41,290 nucleotides of DNA from Candidatus Calescibacterium nevadense OTU 1 (GCA_000494225.1 AWOA01000002.1:39288-80577), one strand, 5' to 3'. Shown: positions 1-9,145, counted from the stretch's first letter. Program-made: numbers and translations. The notes: generated from the letters alone by a model not told the origin.

Positions 1-542
1 TGGCGTCTTTGCCGATATACTTTAATGACACTGCAAATGGTATAACTCAAATAAGATCTCTTGCTAAAAGAATAAGGGAAGAAAAAGGAATCGGAGCTAT
101 ATTTATAGATTATATTCAGCAGATTTTTGTTGAATGGAAGGTGGAAAGAAGGGAAGAAGAGATATCAAATATTTCTCGTCTTTTGAAATCTCTTGCGAAA
201 GAACTTGATGTACCGGTTGTTGCTCTTTCGCAGCTTTCGCGTGAGCCAGAAAGGAGAGGTGATAATAAGCGCCCTCAACTTTCGGACCTCAGAGAATCAG
301 GGAGCCTTGAACAAGATTCAGATATAGTCATTATGCTTTACCGAGATCACTATTATAACCCATGCCCAAGATCATTAACAGATGATAGAAGAGAAAAGGA
401 AGATTCTTTTGATTGCTGTGAGAGAGCAAGAATAGCAGAAATAATAATTGCAAAAAATAGAAACGGTCCGACGGGAACTGTGGTAGCTAAGTTTATAGGA
501 GAAAATTGCTTGTTTGAGGACATAAGATATACAAAAATTTAG
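1..542 (+). CDS. dnaB: Replicative DNA helicase DnaB, C-terminal part (5' end outside window)
   Basis: The reading frame is already open at the left edge, so only about the last 180 residues of this hexameric, ATP-driven replication-fork helicase are present. The visible part belongs to the RecA-like motor domain: a Walker B-like hydrophobic strand ending in acidic FIDYIQQI, then VVALSQLSREPERR, which matches the conserved ALSQLSR motif with its sensor residues, and the segment LSDLRESGSLEQDSDIVIMLYR, quoted here only as the DnaB region around the arginine finger. The C-terminal IIIAKNRNGPTGTV strand also fits DnaB. The internal TTG at position 9 is not the real start. The gene ends 38 bases before a convergent acyl-CoA synthetase gene. 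No intein is visible in this part. Assignment is firm; only the missing 5' end limits it. Confidence 0.93.
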   Translation, partial: ASLPIYFNDTANGITQIRSLAKRIREEKGIGAIFIDYIQQIFVEWKVERREEEISNISRLLKSLAKELDVPVVALSQLSREPERRGDNKRPQLSDLRESGSLEQDSDIVIMLYRDHYYNPCPRSLTDDRREKEDSFDCCERARIAEIIIAKNRNGPTGTVVAKFIGENCLFEDIRYTKI

Positions 543-580
543 AGGGTCAATTCTGAAGATGGTAAGAAATACAGAAAAAT

Positions 581-2512
581 TTATTCTTTATACATTTCAT
601 CAAAAATGTGTTTGAATTTTTTTTCTATTTCTTTTCGTTTTACTTTGAGCGTTGGGGTTATTTCTCCTTCGTCTATGTAAAAATCCCTTTCAAAAATTTT
701 GAATTTTCTTATGTTTTCAACTCGTGATAACTCTTTGTTTGCATTTTCAACCGCTCTTTTCACTCTCTCGTATATAAGTGGGTGATTTGATATTTTCTTC
801 ATAAGTTCGTCCAAGCCTTCCGGTCTTGATAGTGGTTTTTCTGCTAATTCATTTAATATTTTTTTTGCTTTCTCTTTTTCTTTTTCATCAAGGATGTTAT
901 TTTTTATTGCGAATTCCAAAGCTTCCTGTGAGTTCAAAGTAATTAAAGCGACAAGATAGGGTCTTCCATCTCCATGAACATGAGCCTGAGAAATTATTAT
1001 ATCTTGTGCTTTTATTTTATTTTCTATTTCAGCAGGGATTATATTTTTCCCACCAGCAGTTATTATTATGTGCTTTTTCCTATCTTTTATTTTTAGAAAA
1101 CCTTCGCTATCTATTTCCCCAATGTCTCCGGTGTGTAACCATCCTTCTTCATCTATTGCTTCTCGTGTGGCTTTTTCATTTTTGTAGTAGCCTTTGAAAA
1201 CTATCGGACCTCTTATTAGTATTTCTCCATCTTCCGCTATCTTACATTCAACACATTTTATAGGTTTTCCGACTGTGCCGAGTTTAAATTCCAAAGGTGT
1301 GTTCGCATGAGTTATAACTGTTGCTTCTGTGAGACCATACACTTCATATATTTTGAGGTTGCAAGCCCACATGAACTCAAGAATTTCATAAGGTATAGGA
1401 GCAGCTCCTGTTATAAAATACTTTACTCTTCCACCAAATGCCTCTTTTATTCTTCTCAAAACAAGCTCATATGCTATCTTATACTTTACTTTCAAAGATA
1501 AAGGAATAGGTTTTCTTTCGTTAAGAAATCTTACATATTCTCTACCAACTTTTTCTGCCCATTTGAAAATTTTCTGTCTTCTTTCTGGAAGCTTCCCAAC
1601 TTCTTCTTGTATTCTTGCATAGGCTTTTTCAAAGATTCTTGGAACTGCTCCGAAAACAGTTGGTTTCACTTCCTTTATTTCGTCTACTACCGCTTTTATG
1701 CTCGTTGCATACGCTGCTGCAAGCCCGATGTTTATCCTACCGAAAAATCCTGCTATGTGTTCTGCTACATGTGCCATAGGTAAAAAATGATAGCTTATAT
1801 CGTCATCTCCTATTTCTAATATATCTGCAAAATCATCAAAAGAAGAGAGGAATGCAATTATGTTCCCATGAGATATCATAGCTCCTTTTGGATCCCCAGT
1901 GGTTCCTGATGTATAGACCATTATAGCTACATCATCTTTACCAATTTGATTTATTCTTTCTTGAACGAGTTCTTCATCTGGCTCAACTGAAAGACATTTT
2001 GAAAAACTCAAAAATGTGGGTGAATCAAAGTATTTTTCACATCCTTCTGGCTCAAAAACTATTATCTTTCTTATTTTTGGAATTTTATCTTTTATCTCAA
2101 TTATTTTTTCTAACTTCTCTTTATTTTCAACAAATAGCATAACAGAATCTGAGTGATTCAGAAGAAACTCAATTTGACTCGGAGATAGGGTAGGGTATAG
2201 TCCTACTGTTATTGCACCTGATGATAGGATTGCAAGATCTACTATTGCCCACTCAGGTCTTGTATCAGATAATACGGCAATTTTGTCTCCTTTATTTATT
2301 CCATCCTTTATTAAAAATGTCGCAGCAGAATCAACTTTTTTCTTCATTTCACCCCATGATACTTCTACCCATTTGCCAGTTTTATCTTTGTATTTGTAGG
2401 CAAGTTTCCCGTATGATCTTTCCACTCTTTCTCTGAAAAGTTCGGGTACATTTTTTATTTTTGATTCTTTTCCCCACTTTAAAATCAATCTTCCCGATGA
2501 ACTTGTCTCCAT
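581..2512 (-). CDS. Long-chain acyl-CoA synthetase (AMP-forming)
   Basis: A 643-residue member of the ANL adenylating superfamily, closest in layout to FadD15-type long-chain fatty acid CoA ligases. It would activate free fatty acids with ATP and CoA in the cytoplasm or at the membrane. The P-loop-like AMP-binding motif YTSGTTGDPKG is at about residues 200-210, the YGLTEA adenine-binding motif is mid-protein, and the GWLHTGDIG motif and DRKKHIIITAGGKNI hinge follow, as expected. Length is normal (about 600-660). The ATG start at 2512 follows a 160-base spacer that carries a 16-bp palindrome (2569-2584) also found upstream of the acyl-CoA dehydrogenase gene, suggesting fatty-acid-responsive control. 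The chain-length preference cannot be read from sequence. Confidence 0.92.
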   Translation of the reverse strand: METSSSGRLILKWGKESKIKNVPELFRERVERSYGKLAYKYKDKTGKWVEVSWGEMKKKVDSAATFLIKDGINKGDKIAVLSDTRPEWAIVDLAILSSGAITVGLYPTLSPSQIEFLLNHSDSVMLFVENKEKLEKIIEIKDKIPKIRKIIVFEPEGCEKYFDSPTFLSFSKCLSVEPDEELVQERINQIGKDDVAIMVYTSGTTGDPKGAMISHGNIIAFLSSFDDFADILEIGDDDISYHFLPMAHVAEHIAGFFGRINIGLAAAYATSIKAVVDEIKEVKPTVFGAVPRIFEKAYARIQEEVGKLPERRQKIFKWAEKVGREYVRFLNERKPIPLSLKVKYKIAYELVLRRIKEAFGGRVKYFITGAAPIPYEILEFMWACNLKIYEVYGLTEATVITHANTPLEFKLGTVGKPIKCVECKIAEDGEILIRGPIVFKGYYKNEKATREAIDEEGWLHTGDIGEIDSEGFLKIKDRKKHIIITAGGKNIIPAEIENKIKAQDIIISQAHVHGDGRPYLVALITLNSQEALEFAIKNNILDEKEKEKAKKILNELAEKPLSRPEGLDELMKKISNHPLIYERVKRAVENANKELSRVENIRKFKIFERDFYIDEGEITPTLKVKRKEIEKKFKHIFDEMYKE

Positions 2513-2568
2513 AGTGAAAAATAATTTAATTCTTTTTTTTCAAATTTTTGATAAACTTTTCAACTTTT

Positions 2569-2584
2569 TTGAATGATTGTTCAA
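2569..2584. promoter_or_regulatory. Candidate operator palindrome upstream of acyl-CoA synthetase
   Basis: The 16-mer TTGAATGATTGTTCAA has TTGAA/TTCAA arms around six central bases. It lies 57 bases upstream of the acyl-CoA synthetase start and also in front of the divergent cupin gene. A copy differing at two central bases occurs at 14296-14311 before the acyl-CoA dehydrogenase gene, and both are followed by the same ATTTTTGA. Size and symmetry fit a TetR-type fatty-acid repressor site; the protein is not in this window. Confidence 0.5.
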
Positions 2585-2671
2585 ATTTTTGATTCTAACT
2601 TTGTGGAATTTTTGGTGTTTTTAGGTAATTTTTTATTAAATGGTAATTTTTTTATTAAAAGGTAGAAGGCA

Positions 2672-3112
2672 ATGATTAAGGAGACACCAAAAGACGGATT
2701 AGAATATATATACTCGGAAGGAGAGCTTATAGCGGTGATTTTGAGAGATAGGTTTTCATCAGATAAAATAGAGTTTTTTACACCAGATAATCTTTCGCAA
2801 CAACTTGGTTTTTTGCCGCATAAAAAAGGTGATATAATTCAGGCTCATAGACACATATATAACAGAAGGGAAGTTCATTTTACACAGGAGGTTCTTTTTG
2901 TAAAAAAAGGGAAAGTCAAAATAAATTTATATAACAGCAGAAAGCAATATATTTCATCGGAGATTTTAGAGGTGGGAGATATGATACTGCTTTGCGGGGG
3001 TGCGCATGGATTTGAGTTTTTAGAAGATTCTATTTTGATAGAAGTAAAGCAAGGTCCATACACGGGCGAGAAAGATAAAGAAAGATTTGATGGAATAGAA
3101 GGAAAAGGGTGA
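2672..3112 (+). CDS. Cupin-fold protein of a polysaccharide locus
   Basis: A 146-residue single-domain cupin. The metal-site pattern is visible: His59 and His61 (HRH), Glu73 in FTQEVLFVKKG, and His112 in GGAHGFEF, which is the usual HxH...E...H arrangement of the two cupin motifs. Small cupins of this kind often sit in surface-glycan clusters, either as sugar isomerases or epimerases or as proteins of unknown role, and this one lies nine bases before a glycosyltransferase gene. The ATG start is preceded by GGTAGAAGG, a fair ribosome binding site. No signal peptide or membrane segment is seen. The exact substrate is unknown; a nucleotide-sugar-modifying enzyme is an inference from the neighbourhood only. 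Confidence 0.7.
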   Translation: MIKETPKDGLEYIYSEGELIAVILRDRFSSDKIEFFTPDNLSQQLGFLPHKKGDIIQAHRHIYNRREVHFTQEVLFVKKGKVKINLYNSRKQYISSEILEVGDMILLCGGAHGFEFLEDSILIEVKQGPYTGEKDKERFDGIEGKG

Positions 3113-3121
3113 AAGCTTCTT

Positions 3122-4186
3122 ATGCGGTTTCTTCATATACTTACAAAGCCATTTGGATATTTTTCAAGTTGTATACCTTTATATCACATCGTGAAATTTT
3201 TGAAATTGCAAGGTCATGAGAACATTCTGGTATCTGGTTTGGATGTAGATGATGAAGATAAGATTTATGTCAATCAGATAAAGAAGGGAGAAAGAAATTT
3301 TTTCAGAAGAATAAAGCTGTGTTTTTCCGCTTTGAAAAATATGAAATACGATTTTCTTTTTGTGTATGACCCGGCAGATATTATGGCTTGTTCCTTTTCT
3401 TTACCAATAATAAAAAAAATGAAAAAAATAAAGGTTGTTTGTTATCACCTTGAACTTTTTTCTCTTGATTACCAAAATCCACTAAAAAAACGAATAGGGA
3501 AATTTTTGGAGCAGATTTTTATATCTAATTCTGATTTTTTTGTTTCTTTGAGCCCACTAAGAATGAAAATATCAGAGGAGATTTTCAAAATAAGTTGTCC
3601 AAAATTTGTGATACCAAACAGTTACGATTTTGCGGTTTGGAATTTTCGCAAAAAACCACACAAAAAAGTAAAAGTCTTGTTTGCAGGTGGACTCGAGAAA
3701 GATATACTCGAAGGAATAGAAGAGCACATAAAAAATAGTGATTTTATTTTTGTCTTTCATGGGATATCAAAATATGGAATATCCGAAATAAAAGAGAAGC
3801 TTTCAAAATTGAAAAATGTCAAAATATACGAGAGAGTTTTGGGATATGAAGATTTCAAAAATTTCGTTTTGAACCATGATATAGGATTTGTATGGTATAA
3901 CACGGAGAGGTTGAACGACAGATTCGCTGGATGGTCAGCATCAAAATATTTCAGATATTTATCTTGTGGAAAGCCAGTTATTGTAAAAAATATGCCAGAA
4001 CTCAAAGAAACAACAGAGGAAAACAAATTTGGAGTTGTAATTGATTCATTTACAGAAATCTCACGAGCAGTAGGTGAGATTAACAAAAATTATGCAGAAT
4101 TTGTGAATTCAATAAAAGAGAATTATCCAAAGTTTGAGTTTTCACCAAATTTCAAAGTTTTTTATGATCACATTGTAAACTCATAA
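3122..4186 (+). CDS. Glycosyltransferase, GT4-like (GT-B fold)
   Basis: A 354-residue protein with the two-lobed layout of GT-B glycosyltransferases. The N-terminal lobe opens with a beta strand MRFLHILTKPFGYFSS; the C-terminal lobe has VKVLFAGGLEKDILEG, a typical start of the nucleotide-sugar lobe, and a donor-binding stretch near residues 275-295 with GWSASKYFRYLSCGKPVIV. It would transfer a sugar from a nucleotide donor during surface glycan assembly in the cytoplasm. It starts nine bases after the cupin gene and was probably cotranscribed with it. Acceptor and donor cannot be deduced. The stop codon is the first codon of a 17-bp tandem duplication shared with the convergent methyltransferase gene. 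Confidence 0.8.
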   Translation: MRFLHILTKPFGYFSSCIPLYHIVKFLKLQGHENILVSGLDVDDEDKIYVNQIKKGERNFFRRIKLCFSALKNMKYDFLFVYDPADIMACSFSLPIIKKMKKIKVVCYHLELFSLDYQNPLKKRIGKFLEQIFISNSDFFVSLSPLRMKISEEIFKISCPKFVIPNSYDFAVWNFRKKPHKKVKVLFAGGLEKDILEGIEEHIKNSDFIFVFHGISKYGISEIKEKLSKLKNVKIYERVLGYEDFKNFVLNHDIGFVWYNTERLNDRFAGWSASKYFRYLSCGKPVIVKNMPELKETTEENKFGVVIDSFTEISRAVGEINKNYAEFVNSIKENYPKFEFSPNFKVFYDHIVNS

Positions 4187-4217
4187 AAATCTCTTACTTT
4201 TAAAAATCTTTTACTTT
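4184..4217. repeat. 17-bp tandem duplication across convergent stop codons
   Basis: Two copies of TAAAAATCTCTTACTTT-type sequence (4184-4200 and 4201-4217) differ at one base. The first copy begins with the stop codon of the GT4 gene and the second contains the minus-strand stop of the methyltransferase gene, so the duplication created or reshaped this junction. No extended hairpin or U-tract terminator is evident here. Confidence 0.85.
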
Positions 4218-4933
4218 AAATTTTCAGCAAGGAAGATATTGAGCAAAGATAATGAAGGGATATTTAAGGAGTTGAGAAGGTAATCGTGGATTGCAGCCAT
4301 TTTTTGTGGAAAGTAGGTTATAAGTTGCCAAATTAGAGGTAACGTTATTGTTATACCCCAAACTTTATTTATTTTGAACCCATGTTTTGTAAGAAGTTCT
4401 TCGTATTCTTTAAAAGGTCTTTCTCCCACATGATTGAAGTCTTTATCTGCTCTTGATAATTTACCGAAGATTAAGAATTTTATTCTTGAGGAAAAAGATG
4501 CAAGATTTGGAACACTCATCAAAAGCAAACCTCCTTTTTTCAATACTCTTTTTATCTCTTTTAGGGCAATATATTGTTTGTCATAGGGAATATGTTCAAG
4601 AACGTCTAAAAGCAGTATGACATCAAACAAATTATCTTCGTATTCAAGGTTTGTTACATCTCCGATTTTTACGAACTCACTTTCGTAATTTGGATCAACA
4701 CCTTGTATATCGTATCCCTTTTTTCTGTATTCTTCTACTAAAATTCCTTCTCCACAGCCAACATCTAATATACTCTTTCCTTTGCATTCTTTATCAAGGA
4801 AATCCTTTACGATTTTTAGTTTTTTCCTGAAAATAAGAAGATACCATTCTCTACCTATATCTCCTTGCTCTATTTTTCTCAGCCACTCTCTATGTACATC
4901 TTTTTCTGTATAAATCCAACCTCTTTTTGCCAT
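4211..4933 (-). CDS. Class I SAM-dependent methyltransferase
   Basis: A 240-residue methyltransferase. The SAM-binding motif I reads SILDVGCGEGILVEEYRKKG at about residues 54-73, followed by the acidic motif II region (IQGVDPN), a motif III-like stretch LFDVILLLDVLEHIPY and a post-motif KRVLKKGGLLLMSVPN, all typical of the Methyltransf_11/UbiE-like family. The C-terminal third is hydrophobic (ITITLPLIWQLITYFPQ), which may contact a lipid-linked or membrane substrate. Methyltransferases like this commonly decorate sugars or lipid carriers in surface-glycan loci, consistent with its neighbours. The ATG start is used; the 120 bases upstream carry no gene. Substrate unknown. Confidence 0.85.
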   Translation of the reverse strand: MAKRGWIYTEKDVHREWLRKIEQGDIGREWYLLIFRKKLKIVKDFLDKECKGKSILDVGCGEGILVEEYRKKGYDIQGVDPNYESEFVKIGDVTNLEYEDNLFDVILLLDVLEHIPYDKQYIALKEIKRVLKKGGLLLMSVPNLASFSSRIKFLIFGKLSRADKDFNHVGERPFKEYEELLTKHGFKINKVWGITITLPLIWQLITYFPQKMAAIHDYLLNSLNIPSLSLLNIFLAENLK

Positions 4934-5053
4934 TACTGAAAAATATGCTATAATAAAAAATAAAAAAGAAGAAAAATAAAGAAATTCTTATTGAAGAAGG
5001 GAATTCTTGAAGAAGAGAAGTTTAGACTTGTGGGACGGTGTTTTGTATAGATT

Positions 5054-5815
5054 TTATAGTGCGATGCATGAAAAATCTCTATCATCTATTGAGGGTTCTC
5101 CTTCTAATTTGAGAAATGGAAAAAAATGAACTTTTTCAAATCCTGCAGTGGTAAGAAAAAACTCTATTTCCTTTGGGAAAAAATACCTAACTTTATGCAC
5201 TTCTTCAAACTCTTCGAAACTATTTTCTGAAATATAAAATACTTTGTAGGTTATCTCTACCGTGTGATCAAGTATGTTGAGTTTAGGGAGAGTTAACCTT
5301 ATTATTTTTTCTGAATTTGAAATTTTTATTTCTTTTATTTTTGGTTCGGGTTTTTGATGTAAGATCGCGGGTCCGAACCATGCGTCAAAAATGAAAATAC
5401 CTCCATCTTTAAGGTGTTTTTTTACATTTGAAAATGTAGAAAGTAAATCACGATTTTCAGTTATATAACTTATGACAGAAAACATAGAAATTACTACATC
5501 AAATTTTGTCCCAAGGTCAAAGTCTCTTATATCTTTTTTTATGAAATCAATTTTTAAGTTCCCATTTCTTGCTTTCTCAGCTGCTTTTTCCATCATGTAT
5601 TGAGATCTATCTAATCCTACAACTTCATATCCTCTTTTTGCAAGTTCTATTGCATGGTTCCCGGATCCACATCCGAGATCCAAAATTTTTCTTCCACTTA
5701 TTCCGAACTTTTCCAAAGTATTTTCAATCCAGTCGCATTCTTTTTTGTAGTCTTTATCGTAGTAGATTATATCGTAAAACTTTGAATAAAACTTGTCGAA
5801 TGTTTTCTCTTGCAT
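5054..5815 (-). CDS. Class I SAM-dependent methyltransferase
   Basis: A second methyltransferase of 253 residues. Motif I is KILDLGCGSGNHAIELAKRG, motif II is VVGLDRSQYM, and the motif IV region reads FDVVISMFSVISYITE. A long C-terminal beta-rich part (VEITYKVFYISENSFEEFEEVHKV split over two strands) resembles methyltransferases whose substrate pocket is built from an extra sheet. I place the start at the ATG at 5815, giving MQEKTFDKF. An upstream TTG at 5845 would add ten residues and overlap the aminotransferase gene by 20 bases; neither start has a clear ribosome binding site. It follows the aminotransferase gene on the same strand by ten bases and is likely cotranscribed. A dTDP- or GDP-sugar N- or C-methyl role is possible but unproven. 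Confidence 0.83.
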   Translation of the reverse strand: MQEKTFDKFYSKFYDIIYYDKDYKKECDWIENTLEKFGISGRKILDLGCGSGNHAIELAKRGYEVVGLDRSQYMMEKAAEKARNGNLKIDFIKKDIRDFDLGTKFDVVISMFSVISYITENRDLLSTFSNVKKHLKDGGIFIFDAWFGPAILHQKPEPKIKEIKISNSEKIIRLTLPKLNILDHTVEITYKVFYISENSFEEFEEVHKVRYFFPKEIEFFLTTAGFEKVHFFPFLKLEGEPSIDDRDFSCIAL

Positions 5816-5825
5816 AGCTAAACTT

Positions 5826-6953
5826 TTATTTTTTAAGAATATCAATTAGAGATTCGGCAGCAAATCTTATTTTTTCTTCATCCAAAGTCAGGCCAGATGG
5901 AAGATAAAAACCATATTTGCCAAGATACTCTGATATGGACAAGTTCTCTCTTTTGAACCAGGAAAATCTTTCAAATGCAGGTTGGAGATGAAGTGGATAG
6001 AAAAAAGGTCTTGTTTGAATTCCTCTTTCATAGAGCTTTTTCATAATTTCGTCCGCAGTAATTCCGTTTTTCAGTAAAACTCCATACATCCAAAATGTGT
6101 TTTTGTGTTGAGGATCTTGTGGTGGTAAAGAAATTACTCCTTCATCTTCAAGTGGTTTTAGCAATTTGGAATATGATTCTCCTATAAAAATTTTCTTTTT
6201 TATTCTTTGTTCAATATTTTCAATTTGTGCAAGTCCGATAGCTGCTTGGATATTTGTCATCCTAAAATTGAAACCAAGCTCATAATGGAAAAATCTTTTT
6301 TCTGGAATAAAAGCAAGGTTTCTTAACCTTTTCATTTTCTCGGCGAGCCTTTCATCGTCAGTCAAACACATTCCACCTTCTCCCGTTGTTATTAATTTAT
6401 TGGCATAAAAGCTTGTGCAACTTATGATACCAAAATTCCCACATTTTACTCCTTTGTATTCTGAACCTATTGCTTCTGCAAAATCTTCTACGATATAAAG
6501 ATTGTATTTTTGAGCAATTTCTACTATTCTATCTACATCACAGGGGAATCCATATGTATGGACCATCAATATAGCCTTAGTTTTTGAAGTTATTTTTCTT
6601 TCTATCTCATCCGGGTTCATGTTCCATGTCTTCATATCTGAATCGACAAAAACAGGTATAAGGTCATTGTATATTACCGCAAGAGCGCATGATATTATTG
6701 TGAAAGATGGTAAGATAACTTCTGAACCTTTTTCAAGTTCAAGTGCTCTTAAAGCTAAGATCAGAGCGTTAGTTCCACTCGAGCACGCCACACCGAATTT
6801 CCTTCCTATGTAGCTTGCAAATTTTCTCTCAAATTCTTCTATATATTTACCCTCAGATGATATAAATGTGCTTTTTATTGCATCTTGAACGTATTCTAAC
6901 TCCTTACCCGTAAGCCAAGGTTCGCTTACAGGAATAAATTTCCCCATTCCCAC
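5826..6953 (-). CDS. DegT/DnrJ/EryC1/StrS nucleotide-sugar aminotransferase
   Basis: A 375-residue PLP enzyme of the sugar aminotransferase family, full length for the group. It would convert a keto-sugar nucleotide to the amino sugar using glutamate. The opening PVSEPWLTGKELEYV, the phosphate-binding SSGTNALILALRAL, Asp157 in VEDFAEAIG (pyridine nitrogen contact) and Lys186 in SFYANKLITTGEGGM (Schiff-base lysine) are all present, as is FRMTNIQAAIGLAQIE. The overall pattern is closest to GDP-perosamine synthases as I know them, but related enzymes making other amino sugars share these motifs. It leads a minus-strand pair with the methyltransferase gene, suggesting an N-methylated amino sugar as one possible product. 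Its upstream spacer carries a perfect 19-bp tandem duplication. Confidence 0.9.
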   Translation of the reverse strand: MGMGKFIPVSEPWLTGKELEYVQDAIKSTFISSEGKYIEEFERKFASYIGRKFGVACSSGTNALILALRALELEKGSEVILPSFTIISCALAVIYNDLIPVFVDSDMKTWNMNPDEIERKITSKTKAILMVHTYGFPCDVDRIVEIAQKYNLYIVEDFAEAIGSEYKGVKCGNFGIISCTSFYANKLITTGEGGMCLTDDERLAEKMKRLRNLAFIPEKRFFHYELGFNFRMTNIQAAIGLAQIENIEQRIKKKIFIGESYSKLLKPLEDEGVISLPPQDPQHKNTFWMYGVLLKNGITADEIMKKLYERGIQTRPFFYPLHLQPAFERFSWFKRENLSISEYLGKYGFYLPSGLTLDEEKIRFAAESLIDILKK

Positions 6954-6961
6954 TCCCTGAT

Positions 6962-6999
6962 TTATTCTTGCCTTTACTCTTTATTCTTGCCTTTACTCT
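6962..6999. repeat. Perfect 19-bp tandem duplication
   Basis: TTATTCTTGCCTTTACTCT occurs twice back to back (6962-6980 and 6981-6999), followed by a degenerate third partial copy. It lies in the 100-base spacer upstream of the aminotransferase gene and downstream of the GT2 gene. It may lie in the promoter or leader of the aminotransferase gene, but no function is evident. Confidence 0.9.
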
Positions 7000-7052
7000 C
7001 TTATTTACTCCTTACTTTTACTATAATAATTATCTTCTTTTTTTTGTTTTGA

Positions 7053-8039
7053 TTATTTATCTTCTTTTTCTTTATTGATTTCTTCTTTTCTTATTATTAT
7101 TTCATCTATCCAGTTTGTTTTTCTGACGTGTTCTCTCAAATTTTTATCAAAAATAAGTTTTAGTTCATAAAGCCATCTTGCTTTCATAGTTTCAGCCCAA
7201 ACATCGTATCTTACTTTCAGGTCATGCGGAATAATTTTTCCTAAGATTTTGTTCAAGATAAAGAGAACAAAGAAAGCATTTGACCTCAAAAGTAAGATAT
7301 GATTTGGTGGAAAATTTCCTCCGAAAAACTTTGAATAAGACATCTGAATTCCATGTCCGAAGGCTTTTTTTCTTAAATATTCAAGAGAAAACCTTCTCTC
7401 CGGTATTACATGATATACTACTGCATAAGGAGTAAATATTATTTTCTTTCCTAAATTTCTTATTTTCCTGAATAAGCCACTTTCTCCATCTCCTACTAAA
7501 AAAATCTTGCTGAAAGTTTGAAATAAATCTGGATTTGATCCTCCAACTTTTATATATATATCTTTCCGAAAGGACATATTGTTCCCGTTCAGTTCTTCAA
7601 CTTCTTTTATTTCGTTCCCGTAGTCTAAAATAGAAAGGTATTGGTATTTTAAGTATTTGAAGAATTTTGGGGGTTTTGTTTTGAAGATGGGAATAACCTT
7701 TCCGCCAACTGCTGCTATATCCTCTGATTTATATTGTTTTGAGATTTCTTCAACTAAATTTCTTTCTGCAAGGGCATCATCATCTATAAACTGAACTATT
7801 TCACCTTCAGACTCCAAAACTCCTCTGTTTCTTGCGTTATGTAATCCTTCTTTTTCTTCTCTTAAATACCTTACTCCTAAGTTTTTTACTACTTTCTCTA
7901 TTTTTTCTGATTCTTTTTCGTTTTGTGAGTTATCAACAACAATTATCTCGCAGGGTTTTTTTGTTTGGTTTTTGAGCCTTCTTATAACTTCTTCGAGGTT
8001 CTCATGTGAAGTTGCAGCGATTATAACTGAAACTTTCAT
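7053..8039 (-). CDS. Glycosyltransferase family 2
   Basis: A 328-residue GT-A glycosyltransferase. The N-terminus MKVSVIIAATSHENLEEVIR and VDNSQNEKESEKIEKV form the nucleotide-binding start of the fold. The catalytic metal-binding DxD region is QFIDDDALAERNL near residue 87, and FLVGDGESGLFRKIRNLG matches the acidic catalytic-base region (ED/GES-type) of GT2 enzymes that add sugars to glycans. A hydrophobic segment LLLRSNAFFVLFILNKILG near residues 248-266 may associate with the membrane. The protein probably builds a surface polysaccharide with the neighbouring genes. Donor and acceptor sugars are not deducible. Confidence 0.88.
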   Translation of the reverse strand: MKVSVIIAATSHENLEEVIRRLKNQTKKPCEIIVVDNSQNEKESEKIEKVVKNLGVRYLREEKEGLHNARNRGVLESEGEIVQFIDDDALAERNLVEEISKQYKSEDIAAVGGKVIPIFKTKPPKFFKYLKYQYLSILDYGNEIKEVEELNGNNMSFRKDIYIKVGGSNPDLFQTFSKIFLVGDGESGLFRKIRNLGKKIIFTPYAVVYHVIPERRFSLEYLRKKAFGHGIQMSYSKFFGGNFPPNHILLLRSNAFFVLFILNKILGKIIPHDLKVRYDVWAETMKARWLYELKLIFDKNLREHVRKTNWIDEIIIRKEEINKEKEDK

Positions 8040-8102
8040 AGCAAAACTTTAATTTCTGGAAAAATTCAATTTGTCATTTTTACTTATTATTTTAAGTTTA
8101 TT

Positions 8103-8651
8103 ATGTCCCGTATAGGAAAGATGCCCGTTGTAATTCCTTCTGGTGTCGATGTTAAGGTTGAAGATGGAGTTATATCTGTCAAGGGACCAAAGGGAGAACT
8201 CTCAATGAAAATCACTCCTCCAATAGAGGTCAAGATTGAAGAAGGGAAAATTTTTGTAAATAATCCAAGACCAAACGATAGGAAAGCAAAGGCTATGCAC
8301 GGCACAACACGAGCTTTGATCTCAAATATGGTAAAGGGCGTAACAGAAGGATACAGGATTGAGCTCGATATGGTAGGTATAGGTTATAGAGCTGAGATGC
8401 AAGGAAATACATTGGTTTTAAGGGTAGGGTATTCTCATCCAGTTTATTTTACTCCGCCACCAGATGTGAAGGTTGGGCTGAGAAGTCCGGTAAGAATCTT
8501 TGTTGAGGGTATAGATAAATGCAAGGTTGGGCAGATTGCTGATAATATAAGAAATATAAAACCTCCCGACCCATATAAGGGAGCTGGAATAAAGTATGAA
8601 GATGAAGTTCTTCATTTAAAACCTGGAAAAGCAAAGGGTAAAAAGAAATAG
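8103..8651 (+). CDS. rplF: 50S ribosomal protein L6
   Basis: A 182-residue ribosomal protein L6, normal length. The start MSRIGKMPVVIPSGVDV and repeated domain layout, with MVKGVTEGYRIELDMVG in the middle and the C-terminal IKPPDPYKGAGIKYEDE motif, are diagnostic. L6 binds 23S rRNA near the sarcin-ricin loop and helps in late 50S assembly. It is the first gene of a plus-strand string rplF-rplR-rpsE-dgt-nadC; in the usual spc operon it follows rpsH, but here the upstream neighbour is a glycosyltransferase gene on the other strand. The promoter must therefore lie in the 63-base divergent spacer. Confidence 0.97.
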   Translation: MSRIGKMPVVIPSGVDVKVEDGVISVKGPKGELSMKITPPIEVKIEEGKIFVNNPRPNDRKAKAMHGTTRALISNMVKGVTEGYRIELDMVGIGYRAEMQGNTLVLRVGYSHPVYFTPPPDVKVGLRSPVRIFVEGIDKCKVGQIADNIRNIKPPDPYKGAGIKYEDEVLHLKPGKAKGKKK

Positions 8652-8714
8652 GAAAATTAGGGTTGATGTTATAATTATAATATTTTTTTTAAATAAACAG
8701 GAGTGTATTTTAAG

Positions 8715-9089
8715 ATGGTAGGTATGGTTTCGGAAAGAAAAGAGAGGGACATAAGGAGATTAAGAAGAATAAATAGGGTTAGGAAGAAAATATTTGGTAC
8801 TCCCGAGAGACCACGTCTTTGCGTTTTTAGATCTAAAAAACACTTTTACGCTCAAATAATAGATGATACAAAAGGTCATACACTTTGTGCAGCTTCAACT
8901 TTGGAGCTCAGGGATAAAATAAAAAAGACCTGGTCTCAGCAGGCTGCTCATGAGGTCGGAAAACTTATAGCTCAAAGGGCATTGGAAAGAGGTATAAAAA
9001 AAGTCGTGTTAGATAGAAGGTTTTATAAATACCATGGGAAAGTAAAAGCTTTTGCAGAAGCAGCGAGAGAAGGAGGACTTGAATTTTGA
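8715..9089 (+). CDS. rplR: 50S ribosomal protein L18
   Basis: A 124-residue L18, which binds 5S rRNA in the central protuberance. The basic N-terminus [19 protein letters not shown], the core [19 protein letters not shown] and the C-terminal [28 protein letters not shown] motif (quoted for its Gly-rich end) are typical. The frame is open from a GTG at 8703, but AGGAG at 8699-8703 is correctly spaced for the ATG at 8715, so I use that start; ATG 8724 is less well spaced. It lies 63 bases after rplF and 56 bases before rpsE, the normal L6-L18-S5 order. Confidence 0.95.
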   Translation: MVGMVSERKERDIRRLRRINRVRKKIFGTPERPRLCVFRSKKHFYAQIIDDTKGHTLCAASTLELRDKIKKTWSQQAAHEVGKLIAQRALERGIKKVVLDRRFYKYHGKVKAFAEAAREGGLEF

Positions 9090-9145
9090 AATTTTAAAGT
9101 TTTTACTTTAATTTTAAAGTTTGATTTTAAAGGAGGAATTAGCCT